Positions 35,784 to 49,074 of a DNA stretch of 64,000 nt are shown here, piece by piece; position 1 is the first letter of the stretch, and every line of letters begins with the position of its first letter. The position numbers and the translations under genes were made by a program. The stretch spans positions 310,001-374,000 of the forward strand of contig NBAZ01000018.1 of assembly GCA_002794735.1 (NCBI GenBank), in the 5' to 3' direction. A model generated the notes under the pieces. That model had not been told where the DNA came from and searched no databases. It worked only from the letters and a program-made list of their open reading frames with translations. This DNA comes from Pyrrhoderma lamaoense (Eukaryota > Basidiomycota > Agaricomycetes > Hymenochaetales > Hymenochaetaceae).

Positions 35784-38700
35784 TCAGCAAAAGGGACTCC
35801 AGCCTGAAATACAAGTTTAGAAGGCGTAAGGAAAGACGAAAGAGGAACACTCGCCTGCAAACATAAGTGCAAGGTTTGTTATATCTGTTGCTTCGAAAAT
35901 TAACTCGTTCACAGTATACTCTACACTTAGAGATTTATCGAGTTTCCGAGCAACGCCGTTAAGTGCGCGATCTGCAGCCTCAGCTTCTACACCACTACTC
36001 ATATCAAGTCCAATTCCTGTCCCCTTAAGATCTGCTTCGCTCTGTTGGTTCGCCACACCCGTATCTGCCTGAGCTTTTCGGATTTTCATAGCGCTTACAG
36101 TCCTAGAGACGTAGTGTCAGCCTAATCCCTTATATCCCTAAACATATGGATGCGTCACCATGAATGCAACGGATCATGCTTGAATACTTCAAGGACTGTT
36201 TTGATAACATCAGAACCATCGCGCAACACTCTTAAAGTTTCTTCAGAGCATCGTCGGAACACGCCGTCCGTCCCTGAGATACCAAAACCATCAACTATAT
36301 CTGCTGTTAAGCGGAATGGTACACGCTCAGGGATTGGGAGAAGTTTCCCTAAATCTTATGAGTACCATAAAGCTAGTATTATTGAATATAACCTTACTTG
36401 TTCAAATGCAATCCCAAGATCTATATGGACAACCTCTCCTGAGCCTTGATCAATGAGTATATTCGAAAGATGCCTGTCTCCAAGTCCTAGGATATGCCCC
36501 ACAATTGAAGTTGCTGCAACACTTCTGGAATACTTGAGCCTCATTTCAAACCAAAGTTGTGGATTTTTGTGTTTCTCCGTGAAGAAGTGCCGCATAACAG
36601 GTCGGAAATGTTTTCGGATAGTCTTGAAAGCCTCGATAAGGGCTTGCCTAAGCCTTGCAGGATCTCCCTCATTCTCTTTCCGTACGTTGCTTAGCTTCAT
36701 GGAACAGTTCCGATAATAGTAATCATCAGGGTGATAACTACATAATACGGGAAAACTTCAGGTCTGCCTCTTCTTACAGGAGACTTCAAACTCACAATGC
36801 ATGTGCCTTTGTAACCCAGTGGAGTGGGGTCGTGTTTCCTACAAACTCCAGAAGACCAGCCTGAGGGGCCAATGGAATAACTTTGTAGGAGCGGATCCTT
36901 AAATCACGTTTCCTAGTTTGTTGATCTCGTGTGAGAACCTGATTGCATAACTCGAAAACTTGTTCCATGACGGCGTCTTGTCGTAGATCATCATCCCCTT
37001 CTCCCTTAAACTAGAAGAAGTCAATAACTAAGATATCGAGTACAAACATACGCGCTTACTAGTTGTTTATATCTCTCTCCATCACTACCAATGCAAACAC
37101 ATATTTTAGGTAGGTTAATACCTCCAGCTAGAGTGTATTCTGGTTTATATCCTTTAATCCACACACAGTTATCGTAACGCATAGTCGGGTCCAAGGGTGT
37201 ATCAGCAGTGGTCACCGGAATCCTTAGATTATCAATTTTTCGAATAGTCATTGTTTTGGGAATTATGAGCGGCTCTCCGTTAGTACGCTTTATAGAAGGG
37301 TTATCTTTTAAGGGATATTTCGCCCATTGAAGATATGCATCACATAGAGCTCTTAGCGATTGCGCTAACTTGGCAGACTCTGGTATACTTAGTAATCGTT
37401 CGAAAAGAGTGGATGCAGCAGATGCTCGATCTGCCTGAGAGCTCTCTGTCCCTATCATACTAGACTTTCGGCGAGACGAACCGTTCCCAACTTGTGCTGA
37501 CTGTAGAGAATAGAGCTGATACATACTGTGAAAAGGGTGCTCACTACACATACGAAGTAACATGTCACGAAGAACAGATTGGTTCGGATTCTCCGAGTCC
37601 AAGTTTGACAGCCGGGCTGTAAGTTGACGGGCTAGGAATACAAATTTCCTGGACGGCACATCTTTCACTGAGGCCTTTATATCTTTGACTTCGGTGTTAA
37701 AGTTGGCGAACCACAAGGAACAAAACCGTGTTGCTGAGTCATTATCAAAATTGTCCGAAGTCTGTAAACAAAGGGCTAAGAGATGTATTGCTTGTTGGAG
37801 ATATTTATTACGAGCATTGAGGATGTCATTGAGTTGAGCAGTATCTTGCGCTTGTAAAACCTTAGCCCTTTTCTGATGCTGCGCAAGTTCACGCAAAAAC
37901 GATCGGTTCTGAGGGTCTCTTAGAGCTTTCTCCCGATCTGCGATTTCTTTGCTTTTTCGTTCCGAGTAGACATGAAGACGCCTAATTTCTTCAGAGCTAG
38001 TGATTTCATGGTATTGACTTTCGGCAAACAATGCACATTTATGAAACACAGATGCCCTAACATTATTTGAGGAATGGTCGTCGTGTTTCTCCGTACGAAG
38101 AAGACTGATAGCAGGAGCAAAGTACTCTTCGTCAATATGTTCTGGCTTCTCAAGGCAAGCCTCGCTGGTCCATTCCCCCTTGGAAAATAGTCAGTTATTA
38201 ACAACAATATGAGTAAGGATATACTCACTAGCTTCGCCAAAGCTAGAGCTTTCTGAAGATTTGTAATAGTGCCACTATTTTGGGATTTGTTGTTTTCAAG
38301 ACGAGAAATCTCCGCTTTCATATACTTAACTGCAAAAGTCTGCTCCTTTTGAAGCCAAAGAACATTTGCAAATTCTTGATGTAATTTGAAATCAGGGTTC
38401 TTGTCAAGGCTGATTGCAGAAGTAATGGAATTTAGTGCAATTTGGGGCTGATTTGCTTCTCTTGCAGCTTCCGAAACTTGCAACAGACACTCCCTTTCGA
38501 GTTGAAGAAAAGTCTGAGTAATATCAGACCGCATGTCCCCTATTTGGACCCTCTGCTCCTTCAGACGAGCGGAACGAAGTAATGCGATACGTGTCGCCAA
38601 GATACTCTCAAGGTCTTGAAATCTATAGCGAAATAAGTCACGCGAAATGATGTAAAACACATAATTCGAATCTTACTCAAATGAAGAAGACGTATTCAGT

Positions 38701-41700
38701 TCTTTCCAGTGATGGTTCATGGCGTCTAGATAACCCGTAAAGCCTTCTTTTTTAATTTCGTTTTCTTGCCAGATTCGAATCTGGGCTAGACACATAAGAT
38801 TCTGTATAACTTGTCGAATTTCTATCAGATTTTCGTCTCCTAGACGTTTTAAGCGCAGTAATTCTTCCTCAAAACACTTGGCTAATGTTGAGTTAGCGGA
38901 TATGACGTCTCGCTCTCTGCAGACTGCTCGTAAAGCCACGTAGATCGCAGAACTCAAACCGACTCCGTCAGGAGGTTCTGGTAGATCCCATGAACCAGTT
39001 CTCCAACCCATTTGATACTTTATAATCGACGACTGAGCATGATCGAGCCTGTCTCCAGTCGCTTCGAGTGTGGACATGGCCAATGTATTGAAACCAAAAG
39101 AGTGTAAAGAGTGGACTATGTTGAGTCTTGATTCTCTTTTCCCAGCTTCAAAATCAGCACCATGAAATTGAAATGCCTTATCCCACTGATTCTCGTGATG
39201 GAAACGATGAAGAAGAAAGTTCTGAAAATCTTGTGTCTTGATTCCATAGAATCCATCTGGTTCATCGATGTGATTATAGATATCGTATAGAATATCTTCC
39301 GTTTCTAGAGGCTGTTCGATATATATTTTTTTATATTCAGCAGCAAGCTCCAGAAAAAGAATCGCAGTTGTATATGCACCACACTTGATCGCACTTCGAC
39401 CCAAAAGGAGAAAGTCTAAGTCGAGCCACCGGTTGTATGCCAACGGGTCTTTAGGATCTCCCGCATCGAATTCCCGTAGAAATAACACGAGATCAACTAT
39501 AGAGCTTTGGCAACGTACATCCAGGTCCGTCCTCTTCAGTAAAGTTGAAAAGTACTCTGAGAGCTTTTTTTGAGCATCCATAGACAATTGAGTTTCATTG
39601 CTCTCATCGGCTTTAGAAATGATTGAATATATGAGGACTGGGAATATCTGTTCTGAGAATGTTATGTTGCTCTGAAGTACGTCAAATAAGTGGGCATAAA
39701 ATGGATCTCTCTTGGAGAGGACTCCTGTGAGAAAGACACAAATATCCGAGATCCATAAGTCAAAGTCGTTAGAATTGTCCAAATATTTTGCTTGAGTTAT
39801 TTCACCTATTTCTGTGGATCGGACTGTTTCATTTATTGGACAGAAGTCTAAATACACAATATCCTTTTGATAATTTGATGGCCAAGTCACATTCTCCAAG
39901 GAATCAAGGATTCATGAGAAGCGATCAACCTAAGTGTACGATATGCAGAGTAAACGACAGATGCAGAATGATCAAGCAAGAGGTCCAATAAGGAGAGAAC
40001 GGTGGCATGTTTTACGAGAATCCCCTTGTTGATATCTGGTTTACTATCAACTAAACTCAGAAAACGGGACCCAATAGTTCGCCGCAAAATTGGGGTGATG
40101 GCTTTGTTGCTAATACGCCCTGAGTGGGAAATGAGTAGGGATGTGAAAGCATTAACTTCGTCATAAAGTATTCCTGTTGATGGAATGCTGTCCTTAAGCC
40201 TCCAAAAATCGTGGTCAGCAAAACCAAGACCTGACGACTTGTGAGTGTCATATGAAGTTAGGGTCGAGAGCCTCCCGACCAACTTGAATTTGTGTAAAGA
40301 GAGATATGGATCATCAAGTATATCCGACAAGTCTCCCAAACTCAAGCTTACTCGAAACTGGAAAAGATCTTCAGGGAGCTCACAAGGCCAAGCTGCAAGT
40401 GAAATGGAGATTTGCCTTCTAAAAATCTTGATCTGACTAAAAGAGAGTACTTGGTGTTCTAACCATATCTTGAGTTTCTTCCCCAATCCAGCCTTAAAGT
40501 GATCCGAGGAGTTTGCAAAACTTATCGAGTTCAGACAGGTTCGAAGTAAGATTTCAGATAAATGGGGGCAATCCCAGTCCAAGTCTCGAACATTTGAAAA
40601 TGCCCAATCTAACATCCCTTGAGAAATTGCTGTAAGCTCCGGCTGAGAAAGGCACGTAGCTGCACCTGTCATTATTACTCTTAGTAATGTTGTATTCTTG
40701 AAAAGAACGTATTCATGTGATATCCAAATACAAAGGCAAGTGAGTAACCGTATCTGTTCGTTGACAAGTATACATTTTGATACATCCGCAAAGAAATGAT
40801 GGAGAATATGATATAGAGACGCGGGACTCCTCACAGATCCAGTTAAGTCCGCTAGCCAGTCAAGGGAATCAAGAACGACAGAGGTAGGAAAAGCTGGTAA
40901 ATTTGGATTATGCACTTCAAATTCCTTTTCATCTCGGAAGCTCATTAGCGAGCGAAATGTCTGGCTCGTATGCTCAGGCAAATTACGAGCAGACAGTGTC
41001 CTGAAGATTGGACCATCCTCATGATAATCAAGATCACATCCTGATCTAAGGATAGCAAACATGATTTCGTCTACTTTCTGAGAAATCATGCTCGAAAGAA
41101 ATTCCACTGATCCTAAGCCCACAAATTTTTCTTGAAGCATGGGGAACAAGCCAGATGTGTCTACTCTCTCCCCGCGTCCAACTTTTGCTTATCGTGCACC
41201 CAAAAAACGATTTGATATCCTATTACCTCTGCAAAACATCTACTAAAGCCATCAAGAGGTGTTATCCGGACCATACGACAATGACGAGAAAATGGACCGT
41301 TCCCTTGGACTACATCAGCTGTATCGTTTGGGGTTCCCAATAAATTGGTTGGAGAGAACGCAGAGAAAGTAGCTTCGGCATATTCTTCCAGGTCACGATA
41401 TCCAAGTAATTTTGGAGGCAGTTTGAAAAAGTCTTGGTCTGAAATGCGGATTGAGTATGCAATTTGTGAAGCGTATGCTTCAAAAAGGTCTGAAAACTTT
41501 GAAAGTCCCATCCTTGATGAGCACGCACGAAGCACGCTCTCAATGTGAGCTGTATAATCCTGGGTATACAAGCAGGTCTCTAATAGATGCCAATATGGAC
41601 CTCTTCTGACTGCAGAGCTCGCAATTAAGATATTTGCAAGACATATAAAACGGGTTAACATATGCTCATAGCTATACAAGAAAAAAGGTTTAGAATGGAA

Positions 41701-44700
41701 ATTATTTGCCAACTATCTTTATCACTCACTTCGAGAGGTCGGTACAAAGCATTTCACGGATATCAGAATATACTAGCATAGGGTCTCGCTTATGGACATA
41801 GTTTGTAGAAAAAATGCTTGCACATGCACAGGAAGCCGTGAATCGTACGCGGATATCGGTGTCTTTAAGGAGTAAAGGAAGGAGAGAGTCCGGAAGATTT
41901 TCCTGATCTATTGGCTCATCCGGATTGTTGTCACTCAAGAATGATTGAAAAGGGTCAAGAGATAGGTAATGACTCAGAAATCGGCCTAGGGTATCCCGTG
42001 TTTTCCATCCCAGTAAGCGATTGTTACGCAAACTTTCCGCAAGCCATTCATATAGTTCGCGTACTTTCTTTGCCAACTCAGTTGGGATGGACGTTTGAAG
42101 CCAAACATGAGAGGAAGAGTCAAGGAGGCCGATGAGTGCTACATGCAGAGAGTCCGAATGGCTGTGTTTATAGCTTTGCAAAGGATTATCGAACCTAGTC
42201 AGTAATTTATCTAGATTTGAGGCCGATAGTCGTGGATTATTTCGTCTTATATGTTTAAGCATGGGATTCAACGCCATCAGAAACTTCTCGTCATCAGCGC
42301 AGCTACAGATAATATCCACCAGTAATCGGAGTCCCTTGCTTTCTTTCTCAGTTCGTAGACTCGGAGTTTTAATCATGATGTCAACACATATGGATACAAA
42401 TCTCGTCGTGATGGAATTTATTTTTTTAGAATTGGAGTCTGTTCCAGAGGCTAAAATGTCGTTCGTGCGTATGGGTGCAAAACCATCTTCGTCATTGTCC
42501 ACCAGTGGCGAATATTCATGAAATGAAGTACCCCTATCATCAGAGATGAACTTGCCCAGTAAGACTTCAACCTTTGTTAAGACTGATAAGAGACTGTCTT
42601 GAACCTTGACATAAAGGTTATTTCCGATCTCTTAAAAGAAGGAAGACGGATTTAAATACGTACATCAGCGCTCCTCCATATAAGACTTATAAGTGGCGGA
42701 GCTGGTTGATTTTTGTTTATGCTTTCTTGACGGATACGGAGATTTTTAATGCCCGTGGACTTGCTGCATGAAACAAGGGCATTCCATTTTCGCTCATACT
42801 CATAATCAATCGAACATAAAGGGAAAAGGCTGGAAAGAAGTAAGACCAGTTCATCTGTCGACCAGCGATTGTCGATAAATTGAGATGCAATCAGAGAGAT
42901 AACCTTGCAAGCATCCAAAATAACTCTCCTATTATTAGAGAAGCCATCCACCATAGACGAAAATTCAAAGCAAATAGCAAGAACGGAGAAATCCATTGTA
43001 CGTCGCAAGGTCTCGGCGGATAAGCGCAGCATGATATCCATGTGGTTTTCCCAGCTCAAAATAGTCGACTCGAGAGTCTTGAGGAAAAAACTTGAAATCT
43101 TACGAGCTCTAGAATCTGGAGGCCGAAGGACATCCTCGTTTCCCTTTAGCTCCGATTCGTATCCATAATTTATCGGCTCGGGGGTGTCGTTAAGATTACC
43201 ATTGAGAAGAAAGGTTTGTATGACAGATGTATCCAGTCGAGATCTTACGGTATCTTCCAAGGGACAAAGAGCTGTTAGAATGGGACAGGATATGTGACTA
43301 GAGTTGCTATATCCGCAGGCAGTTTCGATTAAAACAAGAATATCCTTCATCGTATACTGCTCGAGATGATGTCGAGAGAGGCCTGACACGGGTCCCAACT
43401 CTCTTCCTTGTATATTCCAGTTTTCGACTAACCAGCTCAATACTTTATCATCAAGGCGTAATTGATAAAGTGAGGTGTCTTGGTTTGCAATCCGAGTGCA
43501 AGACGCGAGAAGGGAACACACGGAATCACATGGGGAAGCGGGACCTTGGATGTTTATATCTTGTAACATGTTCTCAACTTCTGCGAGAATTCGCGACATA
43601 GCTACATTCCTGCAAAATAACATTGCATTGGCTACATGGCAAGCATATCGGCATGTGGCTGATGAGTTGATTCGTCTCATAGCATGGGTCCAAGTATTTT
43701 CCCAGTAATTGGAGGGGCCACCGGCTTTGGGGCTGCGTTGTCAGAAACTGCCACAGCAGCTATACAACAAAATGCCCAAGATTGTGCCAGAATATCTTCC
43801 GTGGTCACTGAGATCAACTGGAAGAGTAAATCAACTATCTCTATCTGGATCTCAGAATGAAGGACATCCCAGTGCCTCTCGATTACGAAGAGCAAGCTCT
43901 GGAGATAAAATGCCTTGCTACCTGTAGTTCTGGGATTTGTAGCTGACTGGAGTAATATTTTAACAGGGTTTTCAAGACGCAGACGTTTCTTGAAGCGACT
44001 AGGATCTGGAGTAGAAAGATGGGAAGATTCGGATACCATATACAACTATGGCAATATGAGTGATTGAGGACATCAGTGTGTATAGAACAAATACCTCCTT
44101 TACGGCGTCAGCTAGTAGTTCCAAAACAGCCCAGGCGTTTGTTTGAGCAGTATTGAAGTTATAACCCGCCCGAAACGTTTTAGTAACGAAAGGTTTTTCC
44201 ATTTCCATGGGCGAAATTCTCAGTCTTATTGCCTCGAGATTGAGTTCTTCGAAACCACTCCTTGAATTATGATCAGGAAGCAGCATTCGAAGCAGTTTGT
44301 CCAGAAAATGGGCCTTATCAACACCTGATTCTTCATGGATAACAAAAGGGAAAATCAACTTGAGGATACATAGTAGGCTCTCTTTCATTGGCCGGCTTTT
44401 TGTCGGCCATAGATCCATGAGACAATTCCAGGCTAAAGCACCGAAATCAATGACCTTATCCCTAGTATTAAGTGTTAATAGCTCTAATGTCGCATGTAGG
44501 GCACAGAGTGCATCGAGGTGTGCCGACGTCTCTGAGTAGTACAAAGTAAAGAATCGCTTCCACCGTTCGAGGAGAGCAGGGGCAAGATGTGGGAACTCAC
44601 GAGATACAAGCTGAACGCGTGGAGACTGAAGAATTGTGGCAATTATAGCAACGAATTCTATCTTTTCGGGAGATACAGTACGGGGCGGCACACGTTTAGC

Positions 44701-45369
44701 TGTTTTCCTAACTGGCGAGTCAGTTCGTCGGCGCTTACGAGAAGTCGATTCTTCGTCAGAGGACAACACAGATTCTATCTCTGCTTCCGAGTTGTCTTCA
44801 GCCTCGCCGATTAGATTATTTTCAAGGTTATCATCGAGTACAACTGCAAAGCTCAAAGATAAAATTCGGGTCCATAACTCTCTATCCTTCAGGAGGTGGT
44901 CGAGATGAGGGGGATAAGCGATTATGACCCTCAGAGCTTTAACGTAATCGAGCGCAATGGGAGCGTGTAGATTTCCATTATAAATTATTGACTGCAAAAT
45001 ATGTCGTAAGAGAGGCATCCCAACTTTCATTGTCCATAGTTCAACACTCTTTTCTACCAGCCAACGCAAGACCGCTGCCGTTTCCTTTAATCTCCGTTCT
45101 GCAGCGACTACAGAGCTACCTTTCCGACTAAGTGTAGCCCGTTCGTTGATTACGGCGGTAAACAATGACTGGAAGACAACAAGCCAAGCCCGTCCGTCTT
45201 TTCTTGAATCTAAATTTTGAACAGCAGAATCCCGTTCGAATACATCTTTGAGTGACACCAGCCCTTCTTGTCTGTCCTTGAGCCTATCAGACTTGATGAG
45301 ATTGATAATCGTCTTCAAGTTCGTATTACTCATGAAGCGTGTATGCTTCTGAAGCAAGTATGGCTGCAA
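35784..45369 (-). CDS. TEL1: PI3K-like checkpoint kinase TEL1/ATM
   Basis: Giant Ser/Thr kinase (roughly 2,900 residues) that senses double-strand breaks via MRN and maintains telomeres. The N-terminus has a TAN-like motif ([18 protein letters not shown]), followed by about 2,000 residues of helical repeats. The FAT region is followed by [19 protein letters not shown], then [33 protein letters not shown], the kinase loop [17 protein letters not shown] and [12 protein letters not shown], which is the ATM/Tel1 version. The last intron (35804-35854) has a GC donor; splicing it gives the FATC terminus LALMFAGWSPFC-stop. Three places need one extra base to stay in frame: about 39900-39909, 41170-41173 and 43726-43732. 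The first Met may be the internal one at 45333. With all kinase motifs intact, sequence error is likelier than a pseudogene. Confidence 0.93.
35804..35854 (-). other. GC-AG intron in TEL1 (FATC exon junction)
   Basis: 51-bp intron starting gcgagt and ending ttcag, with a ctaaac branch-like site. Using it yields the conserved FATC ending; the nearest GT donor gives a non-matching frame. Confidence 0.8.
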
Positions 45370-45586
45370 GAAACATCTATGTATTCAACAAGCTGTGAAG
45401 TACGAGAGATCTCATCTTAGCGCGCGTGAGTAACATGTGATGTGACTAGCGTGTTTCCGTCATTTAAGCCTCATATTCCTAATACACATATAAAACCATA
45501 CAGTCAAGTCTCGAGGATGAACAAAAAGGATCGGTCATTAAGTTTGTATTATTTATTTTGCCATGGTGTCAGAGAGTAAGTGAATG

Positions 45587-46861
45587 CTATTGCGATGAAA
45601 AATCTTTGGCGATGTTTCTCGCGAGGGCCTTGCGTGTAGAATCTGTGATATTTGCTTTAACTTTCCCCTTGAAAATGCACGCTGGAGTGCTTGGAGTAAA
45701 AACAACGTATTCATTTATCTCAGATATCGGAGTAGAAGTCATTGAAACACTTCGTTCAGGAGTGAAAGACTCAGAAGTGATATTATGCAGGATGTCGTTA
45801 CTGCTAAAGATATCAGAATCTATATTGAGAATTGTTGGGTACGAGACTAAAGGCGAATCTTGTGCTCCTTCCAATTCATTATCGTTCTCGGAATCTAATC
45901 GGTCAGGTGTGTCTGAGAGACGCATATGATCAGTCATCCGAGATCCTTCGGTTCCGTTATGAAGATCTTTAGCATTGGGGTTACTGGTATGCGAATCAGG
46001 TCCCTGGATGCTCCAAATCGCCCCTAAAATATCTTCTTTGATGTCCCTATCGCGCTCAAGTAGTAAAAGCTTCAATTTGACTCGTTTGAGTTCGTGACTT
46101 AATCCGAGGCAAAGCCTTTGTTCAGAAAGAAAGGCAATCTGAAGATTGTTGTTATGAGAGGCAACGCTACTCTCTCTTCTCTTTAAATAGTTTATCCTAA
46201 GCTGTAACTGGACAGATATCAGCTCAAGCCTTTTTTAGAGTTAAATATAATTACCTGAGTAACCAAAATAACATAGACTAACAGTAGTATTGATATAGAA
46301 CAGGCTAGTGTCTCATCAATATACCACTTATCCAGTGGTGTAATTGCGAGTAAAGCACTAAGGTCACAAAACTTGGGGAATGTACAGATCCCATCAACAA
46401 GTCCGACGGCGGTTGCCTAAGATCAATTATGAAAAAACTTGTCTTCATATAAAAGGGAAACCTACCAAGACCGAAACTCTGACTGGAAACACACTCAGAA
46501 GCCTATTCAAGTTGATATCACAAACAGATGAATACTTGTCTGCATACGGAGAGTATGTAAGATACAACAAGCTAAGCATGCATCCAAGAAGGTAGGAACT
46601 CTGACGGAGCATACATATTCGAGGAAATGAGGAAGCTGAAAACATATTGTATAGGAAGACGGAAAGAAGATATAAAAATGAACCGAATAGCATGATCACA
46701 AGCCCAGTGGTAAGAGACCGATCCTCCATAGATACAGGTTGATTCGAAGATGGTCCACTACATTGGCAATTAGGATTTTGAGTTGACAGAGATGGAGTCA
46801 AGTCTTTTAGACTCTTTCCAATAATCGGGACATTGCCGACCCATGCGGAGAATAAGTCCAT
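45587..46861 (-). CDS. Uncharacterised multi-pass membrane protein
   Basis: I do not recognise this protein. It starts MDLFSAWVGNVPIIG, followed by a Ser/Pro-rich linker. A first hydrophobic segment reads TGLVIMLFGSFLYLLSVFLY. A second spans YLLGCMLSLLYLTY. After an intron near 46420-46475 there is a third, VSVLVATAVGLVDGICTF. A fourth, TLACSISILLLVYVILV, precedes another intron near 46210-46256. The roughly 210-residue C-terminal part is soluble and acidic (LNIDSDIFSSNDILHN), ending ALARNIAKDFSSQ. The spliced protein is about 380 residues with four predicted membrane helices. It sits 217 bp upstream of TEL1 in the same orientation. The exon structure is well supported by open frames and splice sites; function is unknown. 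Confidence 0.75.
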
Positions 46862-47134
46862 TTATTTTTCAGGAGCGAAGTCGTACTGTAGAACAATGGG
46901 GGAACAGAATAAGTTCAGTTGAGCGATACCAAGAAGAAGGGTGCGGCTGGCAGCAGGAGCGGATTAGTATGTAGTCAGCCTTGCGATACGACTAATACCA
47001 ATGACGTCAAGCTTTTATTGAGATTTATGTAATTTATGATGTTAGACAGTCATCAGAGGTGGCTTAAGGTATATCTATTATGTTTCAACATTACAGGACA
47101 AAATTCTTGAGGCATACAGCTCTATATAGAATAC

Positions 47135-48164
47135 TCACTTTGTGACCAGTTCCCTTTTACTTAGAAATCTTTCAAGTATCCAACCAATGGCTCCAAATAT
47201 TGAAACATATACTAGGTAACGGAAGGTCTGAGATACCAAGGAAGGGAACCACACGGAGAACAGACATAGTATTAGTCCTATAAGAGTATATCCCCAAATG
47301 TACGAAAGAGGATCAACACTCTTCATTGCTAAGATACTTTTGAGTCATGTAAGCTGACAGATAACTTCAGACAGAAGTTCGTGTACGTACTAGCACAATG
47401 AAGAAAATATGGATGTAAAGCGGGATCCAAGCACGGTACCTATAGTACGCTGCCCAGCCATGCTGTCGGCATCTATATCGGCTGCAGCACCAAGGGCATG
47501 GATTCCCGTGGTACAAAATGCAAGCAACCAACCTTTACTTGCAGAAGGACGAGAAGTTATACCAGATAAGTCTTGTCCACCAGAAACGTATCCTATTGCC
47601 CAACAGAGCCATACTATCATACCGTTCGATATAGAGTCAAGGACAGGCAATTCTTTGAAACGAAGAGGAGGTGAAGAGTACTGCCAGCTGATGCATAAAA
47701 GAAGTATAGTCAATAGGCTACTTCGGTATACAATTCTATCAAGTCTGTATCCCAATAAAAGATCTGATATAAGGGAAGAGAAGAAAACCAACAACGAGGC
47801 ATATCGAGCCGATGAAAGTACAAAGGCATGATTATGGGGTTTAAGGACACCTCCCTCTAGCGATTCCTCATACTTTCGGGTATTTTGTATATCGGAGGCA
47901 TAGTCATATACATCGTTCACACCAAATACAACTTGAAAATTGATTCTAGTTTAGTAACAGAAAAGATACGTTACGATACAACTTACTAATGCACAATGGA
48001 AAAGAAAGACATGCAATCTGAAAAATGGTTGACAACAATTCCGTCGAAGTGAATGGTAGCGTCCTCGAATGAAGTACGCCAATAGAGTAAAGAATTGGTG
48101 CAAAGCACCAGCTCACAATCCGACTGACTTTAATAAGAACTTTGAACTTTTGATAAGTCGCCAT
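47135..48164 (-). CDS. UbiA-family prenyltransferase
   Basis: Integral membrane aromatic or isoprenoid prenyltransferase. Exon 1 (from 48164) reads MATYQKFKVLIKVSRIVSW. After an intron the first Asp-rich motif is FGVNDVYDYASDIQNTRK (NDxxDxxxD), followed by several helices. The second Asp motif is ADIDADSMAGQRTIGT. The C-terminal helices include WGYTLIGLILCLFSVWF. Both metal/diphosphate-binding motifs are intact. The GVNDVYDYASD wording is closer to the lycopene-elongase/geranylgeranyl-transferase-like branch than to COX10 or COQ2. The substrate cannot be fixed from sequence. Length is about 290 residues, normal for the family. Confidence 0.85.
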
Positions 48165-48528
48165 GTTTCAGCGTGTTCACAAGTAGGAATTTCTAAGTAA
48201 CATTATTATATATTTATTACGTAATAAAAATCTTTCGGTAGACGGTGGGACTTTCGCTATATGTAAATCAGGACAGAAGAGCAACCGGATGAGTAACCCA
48301 GACTACAGCCATATGTATGTACCTGGGAGAAAAGGCTTATGGCGAACGGAAGAGATATAAAGTGAACCAATGAAGTGTGCAAAATCCTTAACCTCTTTTA
48401 CCCTTCATTCACTGACTGGTTCAGTTTTTTCTTTTTAATTCCAGTTTTCTTTTTTAGTTTCAAGTTTTAAGCACTCTCGTTCTTTGACCTTCCTTTCCAG
48501 AGTAAACTCGTCTGCATTTATAAGAGTC
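48165..48528 (+). promoter_or_regulatory. Divergent promoter with TATA- and CCAAT-like sites
   Basis: 364 bp between the UbiA gene (-) and the small secreted protein gene (+). A TATA-like atataaa string lies at about 48354-48361 and an accaat box at about 48366-48371, roughly 165 bp before the downstream ATG. A long pyrimidine-rich leader follows (about 48420-48500), typical of strongly expressed fungal genes. Confidence 0.5.
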
Positions 48529-49074
48529 ATGCTTCTTAAACTCATATGTTCTTTCGTCTTTTTGTTTACTTTCGCTTTTGCGGCTCCATTGACCTCTCGC
48601 CAAGAGCAAGTTTCTAATGTAAAATGTGCTGGTGGAGCGTGAGTTTATTAATTCTATGTTTATTTATGCTTGTATAAACAAACTCCTTAATTCTTATCCA
48701 TCAATGAATTCAGTGCACTCGATTTTCATACAGTAAATGTTGCACAGCTTCAAATTTGTGGATCCATCGCCGGTACAATCGAGAAGTGCCAGGGCTCACC
48801 GACCTCGACAACAGGAGTATCTGGTAATGTAAAATTCACTATCACTCCGGTCGAGTCTGGCGCAACAATCAATATATCCAAAGGTCGCTGGGAACGTATG
48901 TGTATTCTATTCTGTCTAATTTTATATACTCAATGTTTCCGCTATCTACATATATAATCAACAGAGGGTATACGAGCTGCGTTTGCTGTTTGTGGTCAAG
49001 ATAAACCATTTACCGCGACATTCGATGGTGGAGCAAGTACTGGAGATGTCAATGTCACTTTGGAGCAGATCTAA
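48529..49074 (+). CDS. Small secreted cysteine-containing protein
   Basis: Three short exons encode about 145 residues that are hard to find by open-frame length: 48529-48638, about 48712-48895, and 48965-49074. The signal peptide is MLLKLICSFVFLFTFAFAAP, followed by a likely KEX2-like or signal-peptidase boundary (LTSRQ). The mature protein has four Cys (VKCAGG, LQICGS, EKCQGS, AVCGQD), enough for two disulfides, and Gly/Thr/Val-rich sequence suggesting a beta-structure. It ends GDVNVTLEQI-stop. All splice junctions are GT-AG and keep the frame. I do not recognise the family. Size, secretion and cysteines fit a fungal small secreted or effector-like protein, but this is only an inference. 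Confidence 0.8.

Noticed and set aside
35784..45369. TEL1 as a pseudogene because of three frame breaks
   Set aside because: All catalytic, FATC and N-terminal motifs are intact and the breaks are one-base losses like those in neighbouring essential genes.
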